This document shows positions 27,997-36,519 of a stretch of 64,000 bases of DNA, piece after piece. Numbering within the stretch: the stretch's first letter is position 1; the number at the start of each line of letters is the position of its first letter. The stretch spans positions 1 to 64,000 of the forward strand of contig NZ_JBGQOP010000009.1 of NCBI RefSeq assembly GCF_052119705.1, written 5' to 3'. The notes under the pieces were generated by a model. It did not search any database. It worked only from the letters and a program-made list of their open reading frames with translations, and had not been told where the DNA came from. This DNA comes from Oceanimonas sp052119705. GTDB lineage: Bacteria; Pseudomonadota; Gammaproteobacteria; Enterobacterales; Aeromonadaceae. A program made the translations under genes and the position numbers.

Positions 27997-28341
27997 TTAA
28001 ACGCTAAACGATGAGCCACAACCACAGGTGCTGGTGGCGTTAGGGTTGGTAACCAAAAAGCGTGAACCGGCGAGGCCATCGATATAGTCGACCGTGCCGC
28101 CAATTAGGTATTGCAGGCTCATGCTGTCGACCACCATGATGACGCCGTTTTTCTCGATCACGGTATCGCCGTCATTGGTTTTTTCATCGAAGGTAAAACC
28201 ATATTCAAAACCCGAGCAACCGCCTCCGGTAATGTAAACACGCAGACGCAACTCGGGATTTTCTTCTTCGGTGATTAAGGCTTGGATCTTGGTGGCTGCC
28301 GCATCACTCATCTGGATTGGCAAGAACATTGCTTCGCTCAT
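27997..28341 (-). CDS. erpA: Iron-sulfur cluster insertion protein ErpA
   Basis: A-type carrier that hands Fe-S clusters to targets such as IspG/IspH. The 114 residues equal the E. coli length. The three conserved cysteines are present in GGGCSGFEYGF and in the C-terminal TCGCGSSF. The ATG at 28341, with GAGG five bases upstream, is preferred over the adjacent GTG. Synteny with hemL and yadS is shared with E. coli. Confidence 0.95.
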   Translation of the reverse strand: MSEAMFLPIQMSDAAATKIQALITEEENPELRLRVYITGGGCSGFEYGFTFDEKTNDGDTVIEKNGVIMVVDSMSLQYLIGGTVDYIDGLAGSRFLVTNPNATSTCGCGSSFSV

Positions 28342-28421
28342 CACTACCTCTAAAATTAGTTATCGACCAAAATTATCTAATACCCGACTAAACAGGTCAA
28401 GTATTGTCCGTAGACCTTTAG

Positions 28422-29090
28422 CTATGGCGGCGTTGTGACAACACCGATTACCGGCGCAGGCTCCGCGGTTGGCCAGTTAAGACTCAAGGTGCGCGTCGGC
28501 CTGCCAACTAAATTTAAGTGCAACTCTAAGGTCTGGGCTTGGCTACCCTCGGGCAATTGCAGCTGACCGCTTAACACCTGAAAATGGCGAAAGTCTAAGC
28601 TGACAGTTGCCACACCCAAGGTCTCTTCACTGAGTAACACCGACTTACCGTCTTGCAACGCTCGTACTTTCAAGCGTGCTTGGCCAGTAACACGTTTATC
28701 TGTCTTAGTGGGTTGTAACAGTACCAGTCGGTAGGCAAATAAGCCCGTTTCACCGAGCGGCGTAATATCTTCATGGGTTAACAGCAGCTCGCCACCACTG
28801 TCGCTAGCCAGCACTTGTCGGTATAGGGCCAACTGTTGGGCTTGCTCGGCCAGTTGCCGTGACTGCAAATCCAGTTGTGCCAACTGACTGCTTTCGGCAC
28901 TGAGTAGCGTTTGTAAATCCACCCGCAGCGCCAGTAACTCTTGGCGGCTACGCTCAACTTGGGTGGCTTGCAGCGTCAATAACTGTTTTTGCTCGTAATA
29001 ACGCAGCGCGCTAAAGCCCAGCAGCAATGCCAACACCACGCAAAACACTAAAGACAGCATAAAACGACGATCTAAAACTTTAGTCATCAT
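28422..29090 (-). CDS. Membrane-anchored coiled-coil protein of unknown function
   Basis: About 222 residues from the ATG at 29090, which follows TGGAG (an adjacent ATG at 29087 is equally possible). One N-terminal transmembrane helix (about 10-30, SLVFCVVLALLLGF) is followed by a Q/L-rich coiled coil (about 35-95) and a beta-rich C-terminal domain with the pattern HFQVLSGQLQLPEGS. I do not recognise a function. The layout resembles the DUF6776-type proteins found near erpA and hemL in marine gammaproteobacteria, but that is from memory only. Confidence 0.7.
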   Translation of the reverse strand: MMTKVLDRRFMLSLVFCVVLALLLGFSALRYYEQKQLLTLQATQVERSRQELLALRVDLQTLLSAESSQLAQLDLQSRQLAEQAQQLALYRQVLASDSGGELLLTHEDITPLGETGLFAYRLVLLQPTKTDKRVTGQARLKVRALQDGKSVLLSEETLGVATVSLDFRHFQVLSGQLQLPEGSQAQTLELHLNLVGRPTRTLSLNWPTAEPAPVIGVVTTPP

Positions 29091-29299
29091 AACGTCTCCA
29101 TCAGGTAAGGCCGAATTGTGCCAAAGCACAGCCTTGGGCGCCAGCAAGGCTTTCGCTTAGCTTAATTTAGCGTGTCCTTAATTTAGCGATCTCAGGCTCA
29201 ACACATTCGAGCTAGGCGCAGTTTTTGATACGAGTTTTTGATATAGTCAGCTCACATTGGCCGTACTTACGGCCACGGCTCAATTCAAAGGATGCTTAC

Positions 29300-30586
29300 A
29301 TGTCCAAGTCTGACGATTTATTTGCCAAGGCCCGCCTCGTTATTCCAGGTGGCGTTAACTCTCCGGTGCGCGCCTTTAATGGTGTAGGCGGTACGCCGCG
29401 CTTTATCGAACGCGCCGATGGTGCCTATATCTATGATGCGGACGGCCAGTCCTATGTGGATTACATCGGCTCTTGGGGGCCGATGATTTTGGGCCATAAC
29501 GCCCCCGTGGTGCGCGAGGCCGTCATTGAAGCCGCAGAGCGCGGCTTAAGCTTTGGCGCGCCAACCGCCAGTGAAGTGACCATGGCCGAAAAGGTTAAGG
29601 AGCTGGTGCCCTCCATGGAGCTCACGCGCATGGTCAACTCCGGCACCGAAGCCACCATGAGCGCCATTCGTTTAGCCCGCGGCTTTACTCATCGCGACAA
29701 GATCTTAAAGTTTGAAGGTTGTTATCACGGCCACGCCGACTGTTTGTTGGTAAAAGCCGGATCCGGTGCGCTGACCTTAGGCCAGCCTAACTCACCGGGT
29801 GTGCCGGCGGATTTTGCCAAGCACACGCTGACCGCCACTTTTAACGATTTAGAGTCAGTTAAAGCCGCCTTTGCCGCCGCCCCTAACGACATCGCCTGCA
29901 TTATCGTCGAGCCGATTGCCGGCAATATGAACTGTATTCCGCCGGCAAATGGTTTCTTGCAAGGCTTGCGCGATATTTGTGACCAGTACAGCGCCTTATT
30001 GATTTTTGATGAAGTGATGTGTGGTTTCCGTGTGGCTTTGGGCGGCGCCCAACAGCGCTATGGCGTAACCCCAGATTTAACCACGCTCGGTAAAATCATA
30101 GGTGGCGGCATGCCAGTAGGCGCCTTTGGTGGCCGTCGTGAAGTAATGGAACACTTGGCACCAACGGGGCCCGTGTATCAGGCTGGCACCTTGTCTGGCA
30201 ATCCAATTGCCATGGCCGCCGGTTTAGCCACCCTAAACGCCCTTTGCACACCGGGTTTGCACGATAAGCTGGAAGCCAGCACCAGAGCGCTGGTCAATGG
30301 CTTACAAGCAGCGGCCGATAAACACGGCATCCCTTTTACCACCACTCAAGTGGGCGCCATGTTTGGCTTCTTCTTCACCACTGAAAAAAATATCCACAGC
30401 TACGCACAAGTGATGGATTGTGACGTGGATGCCTTTAAACGCTTCTTCCATTTGATGTTGGATCAAGGCGTGTACTTGGCACCCAGCGCTTTTGAAGCAG
30501 GCTTTATGTCACTGGCTCACGGCGACAAAGAAATTGCTCACACCTTAGCCGCCGCCGATAAGGCGTTCGCGGCCATGGCGGCGTAA
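29300..30586 (+). CDS. hemL: Glutamate-1-semialdehyde 2,1-aminomutase
   Basis: PLP enzyme giving 5-aminolevulinate in the C5 heme pathway, 428 residues. The PLP lysine is in TLGKIIGGGMPVGAFGG (about 262-278). SGTEATMSAIRLARG (about 121) and IIVEPIAGN (about 200) are family signatures. The ATG at 29300 follows AAGGATG. The extended reading from 29225 has no homologous N-terminus. The next gene is convergent. Confidence 0.95.
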   Translation: MSKSDDLFAKARLVIPGGVNSPVRAFNGVGGTPRFIERADGAYIYDADGQSYVDYIGSWGPMILGHNAPVVREAVIEAAERGLSFGAPTASEVTMAEKVKELVPSMELTRMVNSGTEATMSAIRLARGFTHRDKILKFEGCYHGHADCLLVKAGSGALTLGQPNSPGVPADFAKHTLTATFNDLESVKAAFAAAPNDIACIIVEPIAGNMNCIPPANGFLQGLRDICDQYSALLIFDEVMCGFRVALGGAQQRYGVTPDLTTLGKIIGGGMPVGAFGGRREVMEHLAPTGPVYQAGTLSGNPIAMAAGLATLNALCTPGLHDKLEASTRALVNGLQAAADKHGIPFTTTQVGAMFGFFFTTEKNIHSYAQVMDCDVDAFKRFFHLMLDQGVYLAPSAFEAGFMSLAHGDKEIAHTLAAADKAFAAMAA

Positions 30587-30618
30587 TAGATTAGCCCTGA
30601 ATTGTTTACAGGCTTAGA

Positions 30619-31056
30619 TTAATTAGGCTGCTCGGGCCGCTGGATATGCACCAGTGGCCCCTCTAATAATTCAATGCTATTACCATCCGGATCCATGATA
30701 AATACATAGCGATCACAGCTTTGACCGCGCACCACAGAGGGTTTATCCGTTAATAATCCCGCGCCATGCAAGGCACTCAAAGCATCATCCACGTCATTGA
30801 CCTGCAACGCAAAATGTCTTAGCCCCAAACGCACACCATTGGCCCAAGGCGGAAACGCCGCCAACGTATCTATTTCTTCATCGGGTTTAAAACAATACAG
30901 CTCCAACACCGCTTGCCCTAACTGCAAATGACAAATTTGCAACAACCCAACGTCATCCTGCCAGCGATAGACGGGTTCAAAGCCTAAGCCTTTATAAAAC
31001 GACTCAGAAGCGGATAAATTCTGCACGCTCATGGTCAGGTGATGAAAAGAAAACAT
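30619..31056 (-). CDS. Glyoxalase/bleomycin-resistance fold (VOC) protein
   Basis: Vicinal oxygen chelate protein of 145 residues, with N-terminal FHHLTMSVQNLSASESFYKGLG and a C-terminal FIMDPDGNSIELLEG containing the usual metal-ligand Glu. Two beta-alpha-beta-beta-beta modules are apparent. Substrate unknown; lactoylglutathione lyase is possible but key residues were not confirmed. The ATG at 31056 follows GGAGG. A longer reading to 31242 crosses a terminator and a heptad array and is rejected. Confidence 0.8.
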   Translation of the reverse strand: MFSFHHLTMSVQNLSASESFYKGLGFEPVYRWQDDVGLLQICHLQLGQAVLELYCFKPDEEIDTLAAFPPWANGVRLGLRHFALQVNDVDDALSALHGAGLLTDKPSVVRGQSCDRYVFIMDPDGNSIELLEGPLVHIQRPEQPN

Positions 31057-31105
31057 GACACATCCTCCGATTAGACACCTTGAGCATATACGACCCAGCA
31101 AAATG

Positions 31106-31140
31106 TGAGGGGTTAAGCGTGAGGAGTGAGGAGTTAAATC
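31106..31140 (+). repeat. Heptad array upstream of the VOC gene
   Basis: Units are TGAGGGG, TTAAGCG, TGAGGAG, TGAGGAG, TTAAATC. It faces the array at 31214-31241 across the mrcB terminator. Confidence 0.75.
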
Positions 31141-31145
31141 GATAT

Positions 31146-31181
31146 AAAAAAACAGGCAGCTGATTTTGATCAGCTGCCTGT
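31146..31181 (-). terminator. Rho-independent terminator of mrcB
   Basis: A perfect 12-bp stem pairs ACAGGCAGCTGA (31152-31163) with 31170-31181. On the minus strand it is followed by a T-tract (A-tract on plus, 31146-31151). Confidence 0.9.
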
Positions 31182-31213
31182 TTAAGTTGGGTTTAATGCT
31201 TAATGCTAGCGCT

Positions 31214-31241
31214 CGCCTCACACTTTGCCCTTTACCCTTCA
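31214..31241 (-). repeat. Heptad array at the mrcB 3' end
   Basis: Minus-strand units from 31241: TGAAGGG, TAAAGGG, CAAAGTG, TGAGGCG. It begins eight bases after the mrcB stop codon. Confidence 0.7.
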
Positions 31242-31249
31242 CGACGAAG

Positions 31250-33592
31250 TTAGCGCGCGAAGTTAAAGATGTCTTTTAACCAGTCGCCTACTTGCTCACC
31301 GGTTTTGGGCAAATTGTAAATCGGCTCAGCCGGCTGACACGCTCGGATCGGCGGCAAAGCCGAGACCTTGGCAGGCAGTAAGCGGGTTTGCTCGCAACGC
31401 GGGTCGGCCGGCATGCCGTCACTGTAAGCTAAGTTAACTTGGTCGATACCCGGTGGCGATTTAAGCTCCAAAGAGTCCACACCACGGCTGTCTAAGTAGC
31501 GGCTATAAATGCGCAGCGCACCGCTGGCACCGGTTAAGCCGGTGCTGGCGTTATTATCTAAGCCCACCCAGACACTGGCTAACTCTTCGTTATCGAGTCC
31601 CGCATACCAAGCATCGCGCAAGTCGTTGGTGGTACCGGTTTTACCCGCCATCACTCGATTGGGGAAACGTGCGGCCAAGTGCGCCGCCGTCCCCCCACCC
31701 ACCACTCGGGTCATGGCATACAAGGCTAAGTAACCCGCATCCGGATCCAATACCTGAGTGGCCTTGGCGGTGTGCTGATACAAGAGCTCGCCTTTATCAT
31801 CTTGAATGGCGCGAATCGAGGTTAATGGCTGATACAGACCTTGGTTAGCCAAGGTTAAATACAGCTGATTCACCTCCATAGGCGTCAATTCCAGCGTGCC
31901 TAACATCAAAGACGGATAGGCGGGAATGGTTTGGCGCACACCCATACGCTGCAGGCCTTTAATGATGTTATCCAGCCCCACTGCCATGCCTAAGTTTACG
32001 GTCGGCACGTTTAAAGATTGTGCCAAGGCGTCCACCAGCATCACCTGACCACGGAACTTACGGTCATAGTTATTAGGTTTCCACACTTGCCCACCTTCAC
32101 TACGCAGACTAATGGGTTGGTCTTTAATGGCACTGCCTAAGGTAAAACCATTAGCTAGGGCTTCCGCATACACAGGTGGCTTGATCAGTGAGCCAATGGC
32201 ACGTCGTGCCGATAAGGCGCGGTTAAAACCGGCAAAGCTAGGATCGGCCCCGCCCACCACGGCGCTCACTTCACCCTTGCGCCAGTTGCTTACCACCATG
32301 GCCGCCTCAAGATCTGGCTTCTTAGTGTTAGCGCGTAGCTGTTTTACCTGCTCCAAGATTGCCTGTTCGGCACTGTGTTGGGCGATAGGATCCAGACTAC
32401 TGAAAATTTTCAGGCCGTTTTGGCGTAAGAAGTCACTGCCAAATCGCTCTTGCAGCTCTTGGCGCAATAAGCCCATAAAGGCCGGTGTACGGCCATAACC
32501 CATACGGCCGCGCTCGATAAGCTGCAGCGGCGTCTCACTTGCTCGCTCATAGGTGGCGCGGTCAATATGAGCGTCGTTAGCTAATAGCCGCAGCACCAGA
32601 TCCCGACGCTCGCGAGCGCGCTCAGCATTGCGCCAAGGATCGTAATAAGACGGCCCTTTCACGAGCGCCACCATAAGGGCGATTTGATCGGGGTTTAGCT
32701 CATTAAGTGGTAAGCCAAAATAGAAATAACTGGCTAAGCCAAAGCCATACACCCCTTGGTTACCATTTTGGCCCAGATACACTTCGTTCAAATAGGCTTC
32801 TAAGATCTCGTCTTTGTCGTAGCGAAAGTCGATGATCAGCGCCATATAGGCTTCTTGTACCTTGCGCCATAAACTACGGTCTTGGGTTAAGAATAAATTT
32901 TTTGCCAACTGCTGGGTCAGAGTACTGCCGCCCTGTACCGTGCGCCCCGCTTTTACGTTTACCACCAAGGCACGCAGTATCGCCATCGGCGACACACCGT
33001 CGTGGTTATAAAATTCTCTGTCTTCTACCGTAATTAAGGCGGTTTTCAGCAGCTCAGGCACTTGGTCTAAACGCACCAATAGGCGGTCTTCACGCTTTTC
33101 TACGTTTAAGCGATCCAGCAATACGGGATCCATGCGCGCATAACCCAGCTCACGACCGTTGGTGGGGTTTTTAATCGACTGTAAGCGTTGGCCTGCGAAG
33201 GTGAGTAAAATTTGCCGCGCCTCTTCTGGACCATCGGAGAAGGTAAAGGGACGACGGTTAATTTCAATGCGGTTATTGTTGGCCGAGTATTCACCCGGGC
33301 GGCTGGGGCTGGCCACCTTACGATAGTTTAATAGCGCCAGCTCTCGCAACATCTGAGCATGAGACAGCTTTTGGTCGGGGAATAGCTCTAACGGTCGGCT
33401 ATACACCAAGGCCGGCAGCGCCCATTTTTGGCCATCGAAGCGCTCACGAACTTGGCTATCTAAATAAATACCAAATATGCCCATTAGCACTGCAAATACC
33501 AGTGTTAATTTAAACAGCAGGCCCCACCAAAAGCGGTTTTGTCTCACCGGCTTCTTCTTCGATTTTTTCTGCTTTTGAGTATCTTTTGCCAT
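31250..33592 (-). CDS. mrcB: Penicillin-binding protein 1B
   Basis: Bifunctional peptidoglycan glycosyltransferase/transpeptidase of the lateral wall, 780 residues. A Lys-rich cytoplasmic tail and one transmembrane helix (about 25-45) precede a UB2H domain (about 60-150). The GT51 domain has the catalytic Glu in VEDREFYNHDGVSP, QGGSTLTQQLAKN and LNEVYLGQNG. The transpeptidase has SLIK (SxxK), SLN and KTGT motifs. The hrpB gene lies immediately upstream, an arrangement shared with E. coli. Confidence 0.95.
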   Translation of the reverse strand: MAKDTQKQKKSKKKPVRQNRFWWGLLFKLTLVFAVLMGIFGIYLDSQVRERFDGQKWALPALVYSRPLELFPDQKLSHAQMLRELALLNYRKVASPSRPGEYSANNNRIEINRRPFTFSDGPEEARQILLTFAGQRLQSIKNPTNGRELGYARMDPVLLDRLNVEKREDRLLVRLDQVPELLKTALITVEDREFYNHDGVSPMAILRALVVNVKAGRTVQGGSTLTQQLAKNLFLTQDRSLWRKVQEAYMALIIDFRYDKDEILEAYLNEVYLGQNGNQGVYGFGLASYFYFGLPLNELNPDQIALMVALVKGPSYYDPWRNAERARERRDLVLRLLANDAHIDRATYERASETPLQLIERGRMGYGRTPAFMGLLRQELQERFGSDFLRQNGLKIFSSLDPIAQHSAEQAILEQVKQLRANTKKPDLEAAMVVSNWRKGEVSAVVGGADPSFAGFNRALSARRAIGSLIKPPVYAEALANGFTLGSAIKDQPISLRSEGGQVWKPNNYDRKFRGQVMLVDALAQSLNVPTVNLGMAVGLDNIIKGLQRMGVRQTIPAYPSLMLGTLELTPMEVNQLYLTLANQGLYQPLTSIRAIQDDKGELLYQHTAKATQVLDPDAGYLALYAMTRVVGGGTAAHLAARFPNRVMAGKTGTTNDLRDAWYAGLDNEELASVWVGLDNNASTGLTGASGALRIYSRYLDSRGVDSLELKSPPGIDQVNLAYSDGMPADPRCEQTRLLPAKVSALPPIRACQPAEPIYNLPKTGEQVGDWLKDIFNFAR

Positions 33593-33594
33593 AA

Positions 33595-36069
33595 TCAGTG
33601 CTTTATATGCCTCTTGGTATACTGGGTTGGCGCCGTGGTGGCCGGGCTATCTGGCCAATGGTGCTTAGGGTAGCGCCCCCGCATTTCTTTTTTAACATCT
33701 TCATAAGAGCCGGCCCAAAATGCGGCCAAGTCTCGAGTAATTTGTAATGGACGCCGCGCCGGCGACAACAGCTCTAGCACCAAAGACACCCGCCCTTGGG
33801 CGAGCTCAGGCCCAGTGGCTTGGCCAAACATCTCTTGTAAACGCACCGGCAATACGGGGTCTTCGGTTTCTCGATAACGAATGCGCGCTTGAGTACCCGT
33901 AGCCAAGGTCAGTGAGCCGGGTAGCAGGGTATCCAGCAATTGCTGCTGTGACCAGTCCAGACGACTTTTAAATATCTGTGCCCAAGGCAAGCGCGCCAGC
34001 GCTTCCCAACGGCCAAGCCCTGTTAAATAAGGTAATAACCAGTGCTCGGCCTCATTTAGCCAGCTGTTTTCATCACAAACGGCGAAGCCGCGATCGGCCA
34101 GCTTTTGTCCGGCAAGCTTTAATCTCAGCCAATACTGCTCGGCCGCCTCATCTAGCGGCAACGCCTGCCAACCGCGGCGTTTCACCTCTCCCAATAAGCA
34201 CTGCGCCTTTTGCTCTGGGCTGATATTGGTCAGGGGCGTGCGCTGTAACACTAAACTGCCAAAACACCACTGGCGCTCGGCGCGCACCCGATTAGCCTCG
34301 TTATCCCATTCTAAATGAGCCTGATCACTAAAATGAGCCCCAGCAAAGGTTTGTAACTGCGCCAATGCAATGGGCTCTGCGGCTTGAATAAAAATGCCCC
34401 GTTCGCTGCGGCCTAAGGCGGCGATGGCCAGCATATTTTTGCCTTGCAAGGGACTATCTTTGGGCAAGTCGGCACTCAAACCACCGGCCAAGCCATAACG
34501 GCTGAGCTGGCGTGCCTCTTGCCGTAATAAAGCCACCCATTCGGGCCGCGCATTGGCCAATAGCGGGCCCACATATTCGCCACTCGGCGTGGCCGGTTTG
34601 GCTTGTAGGCGCGTAAACCAGCGCCGCGCCGCGGCTTTAAGCGCGCCCTGCCGCGCTAACAACTGCCCCGATAAGGGGCCCGAATCCCAGCGACCTTCTT
34701 CTAATAAGGCCACTAAATACACAGCATCTGCCAGCGCACCTTGATGCCCTTGCTGCTGCCATGCTTGAGCGCTAAGCAGTAATTGGCCAAGACTTGGCTC
34801 ACAACCTAATTGCCAGACTTGGCGGCCCAAGGCCGTTAGCTGGCTGCCAGTGATCAGCTGTAAATCAGTTAATTGTTGGCGCGCGGCGGCTAACAGCGGC
34901 ACGGGCGGCTGCGTTAGCAAAGCCAACTGCTCCGGCGTACAACCCCAAGCGGCGCACTCCAGTACGAAGCTGGCCAAATCACTTTGTTCAATTTCCGCAG
35001 GCCGGCGCACTAACAAGCGTTGCTGCTGCTCTTGGCTCCATAGCCGCACGCAACTGCCCGGCTGCAAACGACCCGCGCGGCCGGCCCTTTGGGTGGCCGA
35101 AGTTTGACTAATGGGCCGCGTGTAAAGTCGTGTCATGCCTGACTGAGGTTCAAACTCGGCGCGCCTCTCTAGACCTGAGTCCACCACTATGCTGATGCCA
35201 TCTATGGTGAGCGAGGTTTCTGCCACATTAGTGGCTAACACTACCTTACGCCGCCCCGCCGCTGCAGGGGCAATCGCCGCTTGTTGCTCTGGTAAGCTCA
35301 GGCGACCGTATAAAGGCCGCAGCTCCACTTGCGTATCAATTTTACCTTCGAGCCCCTGTCTCTCAAGCCCTTGTCTTTCAAGCCACAGCAAGGTATCGCG
35401 AATTTCGCGCTCACCGGGTAAAAAAGCCAGCACACTGCCCGCATGCTCGGCCAACGCGTTTACAATGGCGCGGCCCATGGCGTCATCGAGACGCGCATGC
35501 AAATTGCGCGGCTGATAACTGACCTCGACCGGAAAACTGCGCCCAGCACTTTTAATGTAAACCGCATCGGGCAGCAGCTCATCCAGCGCCAAGCCATCGA
35601 GCGTGGCGGACATGATCATTATGGTTAAATTTTCACGTAGCTCTTGGCACTCAAGCGCAAAGGCCAACGCCAGCTCGGCCTGTAAGCTGCGCTCATGAAA
35701 CTCATCAAAAATCAGTAAGTCGACGCCGCCAAGCTCAGGATCCGCTTGCAGCATGCGCGTTAATACCCCCTCGGTCACCACTTCTAAGCGGGTGTGCTTA
35801 CTGACGCAGCTTTCACCGCGCATTCGATACCCCACCTGTTGGCCCGGCTGTTCGCCTAACTGGCTCGCTAAGTACTGGGCTATGCTGCGTGCCGCCAAGC
35901 GTCTGGGCTCCAGCAAGATAATGCGGCCTGCTACCTCGGGTTGCGCCAATAGCCATAACGGCAAGCCGGTCGACTTGCCTGCACCAGGCGGCGCTTCCAA
36001 AATAATATGTGGCACCTTTAATGCCGCCTTTAATTCTGGCAGTACTTGGGCAATAGGAAGCTGATTCAC
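33595..36069 (-). CDS. hrpB: ATP-dependent helicase HrpB
   Basis: DEAH/RHA-like helicase, about 824 residues, role in RNA metabolism poorly known. Motifs are EAPPGAGKSTGLPLWL (Walker A), IFDEFHERSLQ (DExH), SATLDG, TNVAETSLTIDGI and QRAGRAGRLQPG. The GTG at 36069 aligns with the E. coli start (VNQLPIAQVLPEL against MSSLPVAAVLPEL) and has TTAGG eight bases upstream. An in-frame ATG at 36117 would add 16 residues without homologous character. Only three bases separate it from mrcB. Confidence 0.9.
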   Translation of the reverse strand: MNQLPIAQVLPELKAALKVPHIILEAPPGAGKSTGLPLWLLAQPEVAGRIILLEPRRLAARSIAQYLASQLGEQPGQQVGYRMRGESCVSKHTRLEVVTEGVLTRMLQADPELGGVDLLIFDEFHERSLQAELALAFALECQELRENLTIMIMSATLDGLALDELLPDAVYIKSAGRSFPVEVSYQPRNLHARLDDAMGRAIVNALAEHAGSVLAFLPGEREIRDTLLWLERQGLERQGLEGKIDTQVELRPLYGRLSLPEQQAAIAPAAAGRRKVVLATNVAETSLTIDGISIVVDSGLERRAEFEPQSGMTRLYTRPISQTSATQRAGRAGRLQPGSCVRLWSQEQQQRLLVRRPAEIEQSDLASFVLECAAWGCTPEQLALLTQPPVPLLAAARQQLTDLQLITGSQLTALGRQVWQLGCEPSLGQLLLSAQAWQQQGHQGALADAVYLVALLEEGRWDSGPLSGQLLARQGALKAAARRWFTRLQAKPATPSGEYVGPLLANARPEWVALLRQEARQLSRYGLAGGLSADLPKDSPLQGKNMLAIAALGRSERGIFIQAAEPIALAQLQTFAGAHFSDQAHLEWDNEANRVRAERQWCFGSLVLQRTPLTNISPEQKAQCLLGEVKRRGWQALPLDEAAEQYWLRLKLAGQKLADRGFAVCDENSWLNEAEHWLLPYLTGLGRWEALARLPWAQIFKSRLDWSQQQLLDTLLPGSLTLATGTQARIRYRETEDPVLPVRLQEMFGQATGPELAQGRVSLVLELLSPARRPLQITRDLAAFWAGSYEDVKKEMRGRYPKHHWPDSPATTAPTQYTKRHIKH

Positions 36070-36519
36070 GGGATAACCTAATGATGGAAAGAGCAGTGAT
36101 GGAAAACGCAAATGCAAAAACGGTGAATATAAGAACGGCTATATAATGCCAAAACTCGGCCTAAAGCGCGATGCATAACCAGGGTTTGATCCTCTGTTTT
36201 TCTCCTATACAGTGCGTCAGTCACGATTAGTTAAGGCTCGATTACACGCCACTTAGTTCGCTATATTGTGTGGCGTTTTTGCTCACTGCTCGTTCATGCC
36301 CTAACGTGAGAAGAACACCCGCAAAGAACTTGTGACCGGCTTTACAGTTATGATTATAAGTGAGCTCCATAGGATGCTCAGTATAGGAACCTATGTATAG
36401 TGGTTAGCAGAGAACTGAGTAAGGTCTGTTACACTGATGTAGGCATGAATCAGTTGTCATGCTTAGTGCCGCTAAACTAGCCTCTCAAAAATTCCTGGCA
36501 AACCAGGTAAGAGAAATAA
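36070..36519. other. Intergenic region hrpB / GGDEF-EAL gene
   Basis: Divergent 450-bp interval with no gene recognised. It contains a 7-bp stem ACGCCAC/GTGGCGT with a 17-base loop and T5 (36246-36280), weak as a terminator. A small hairpin CCTGG-caaa-CCAGG (36494-36507) lies just before the downstream start and could affect ribosome access. Promoters of both flanking genes must lie here but none stands out. Confidence 0.5.

Noticed and set aside
31057..31242. N-terminal extension of the VOC protein
   Set aside because: It would be translated from the mrcB terminator and a heptad array. The ATG at 31056 has a strong GGAGG.
36246..36280. Rho-independent terminator
   Set aside because: A 7-bp stem with a 17-base loop and only five T, with no plus-strand gene upstream to terminate.
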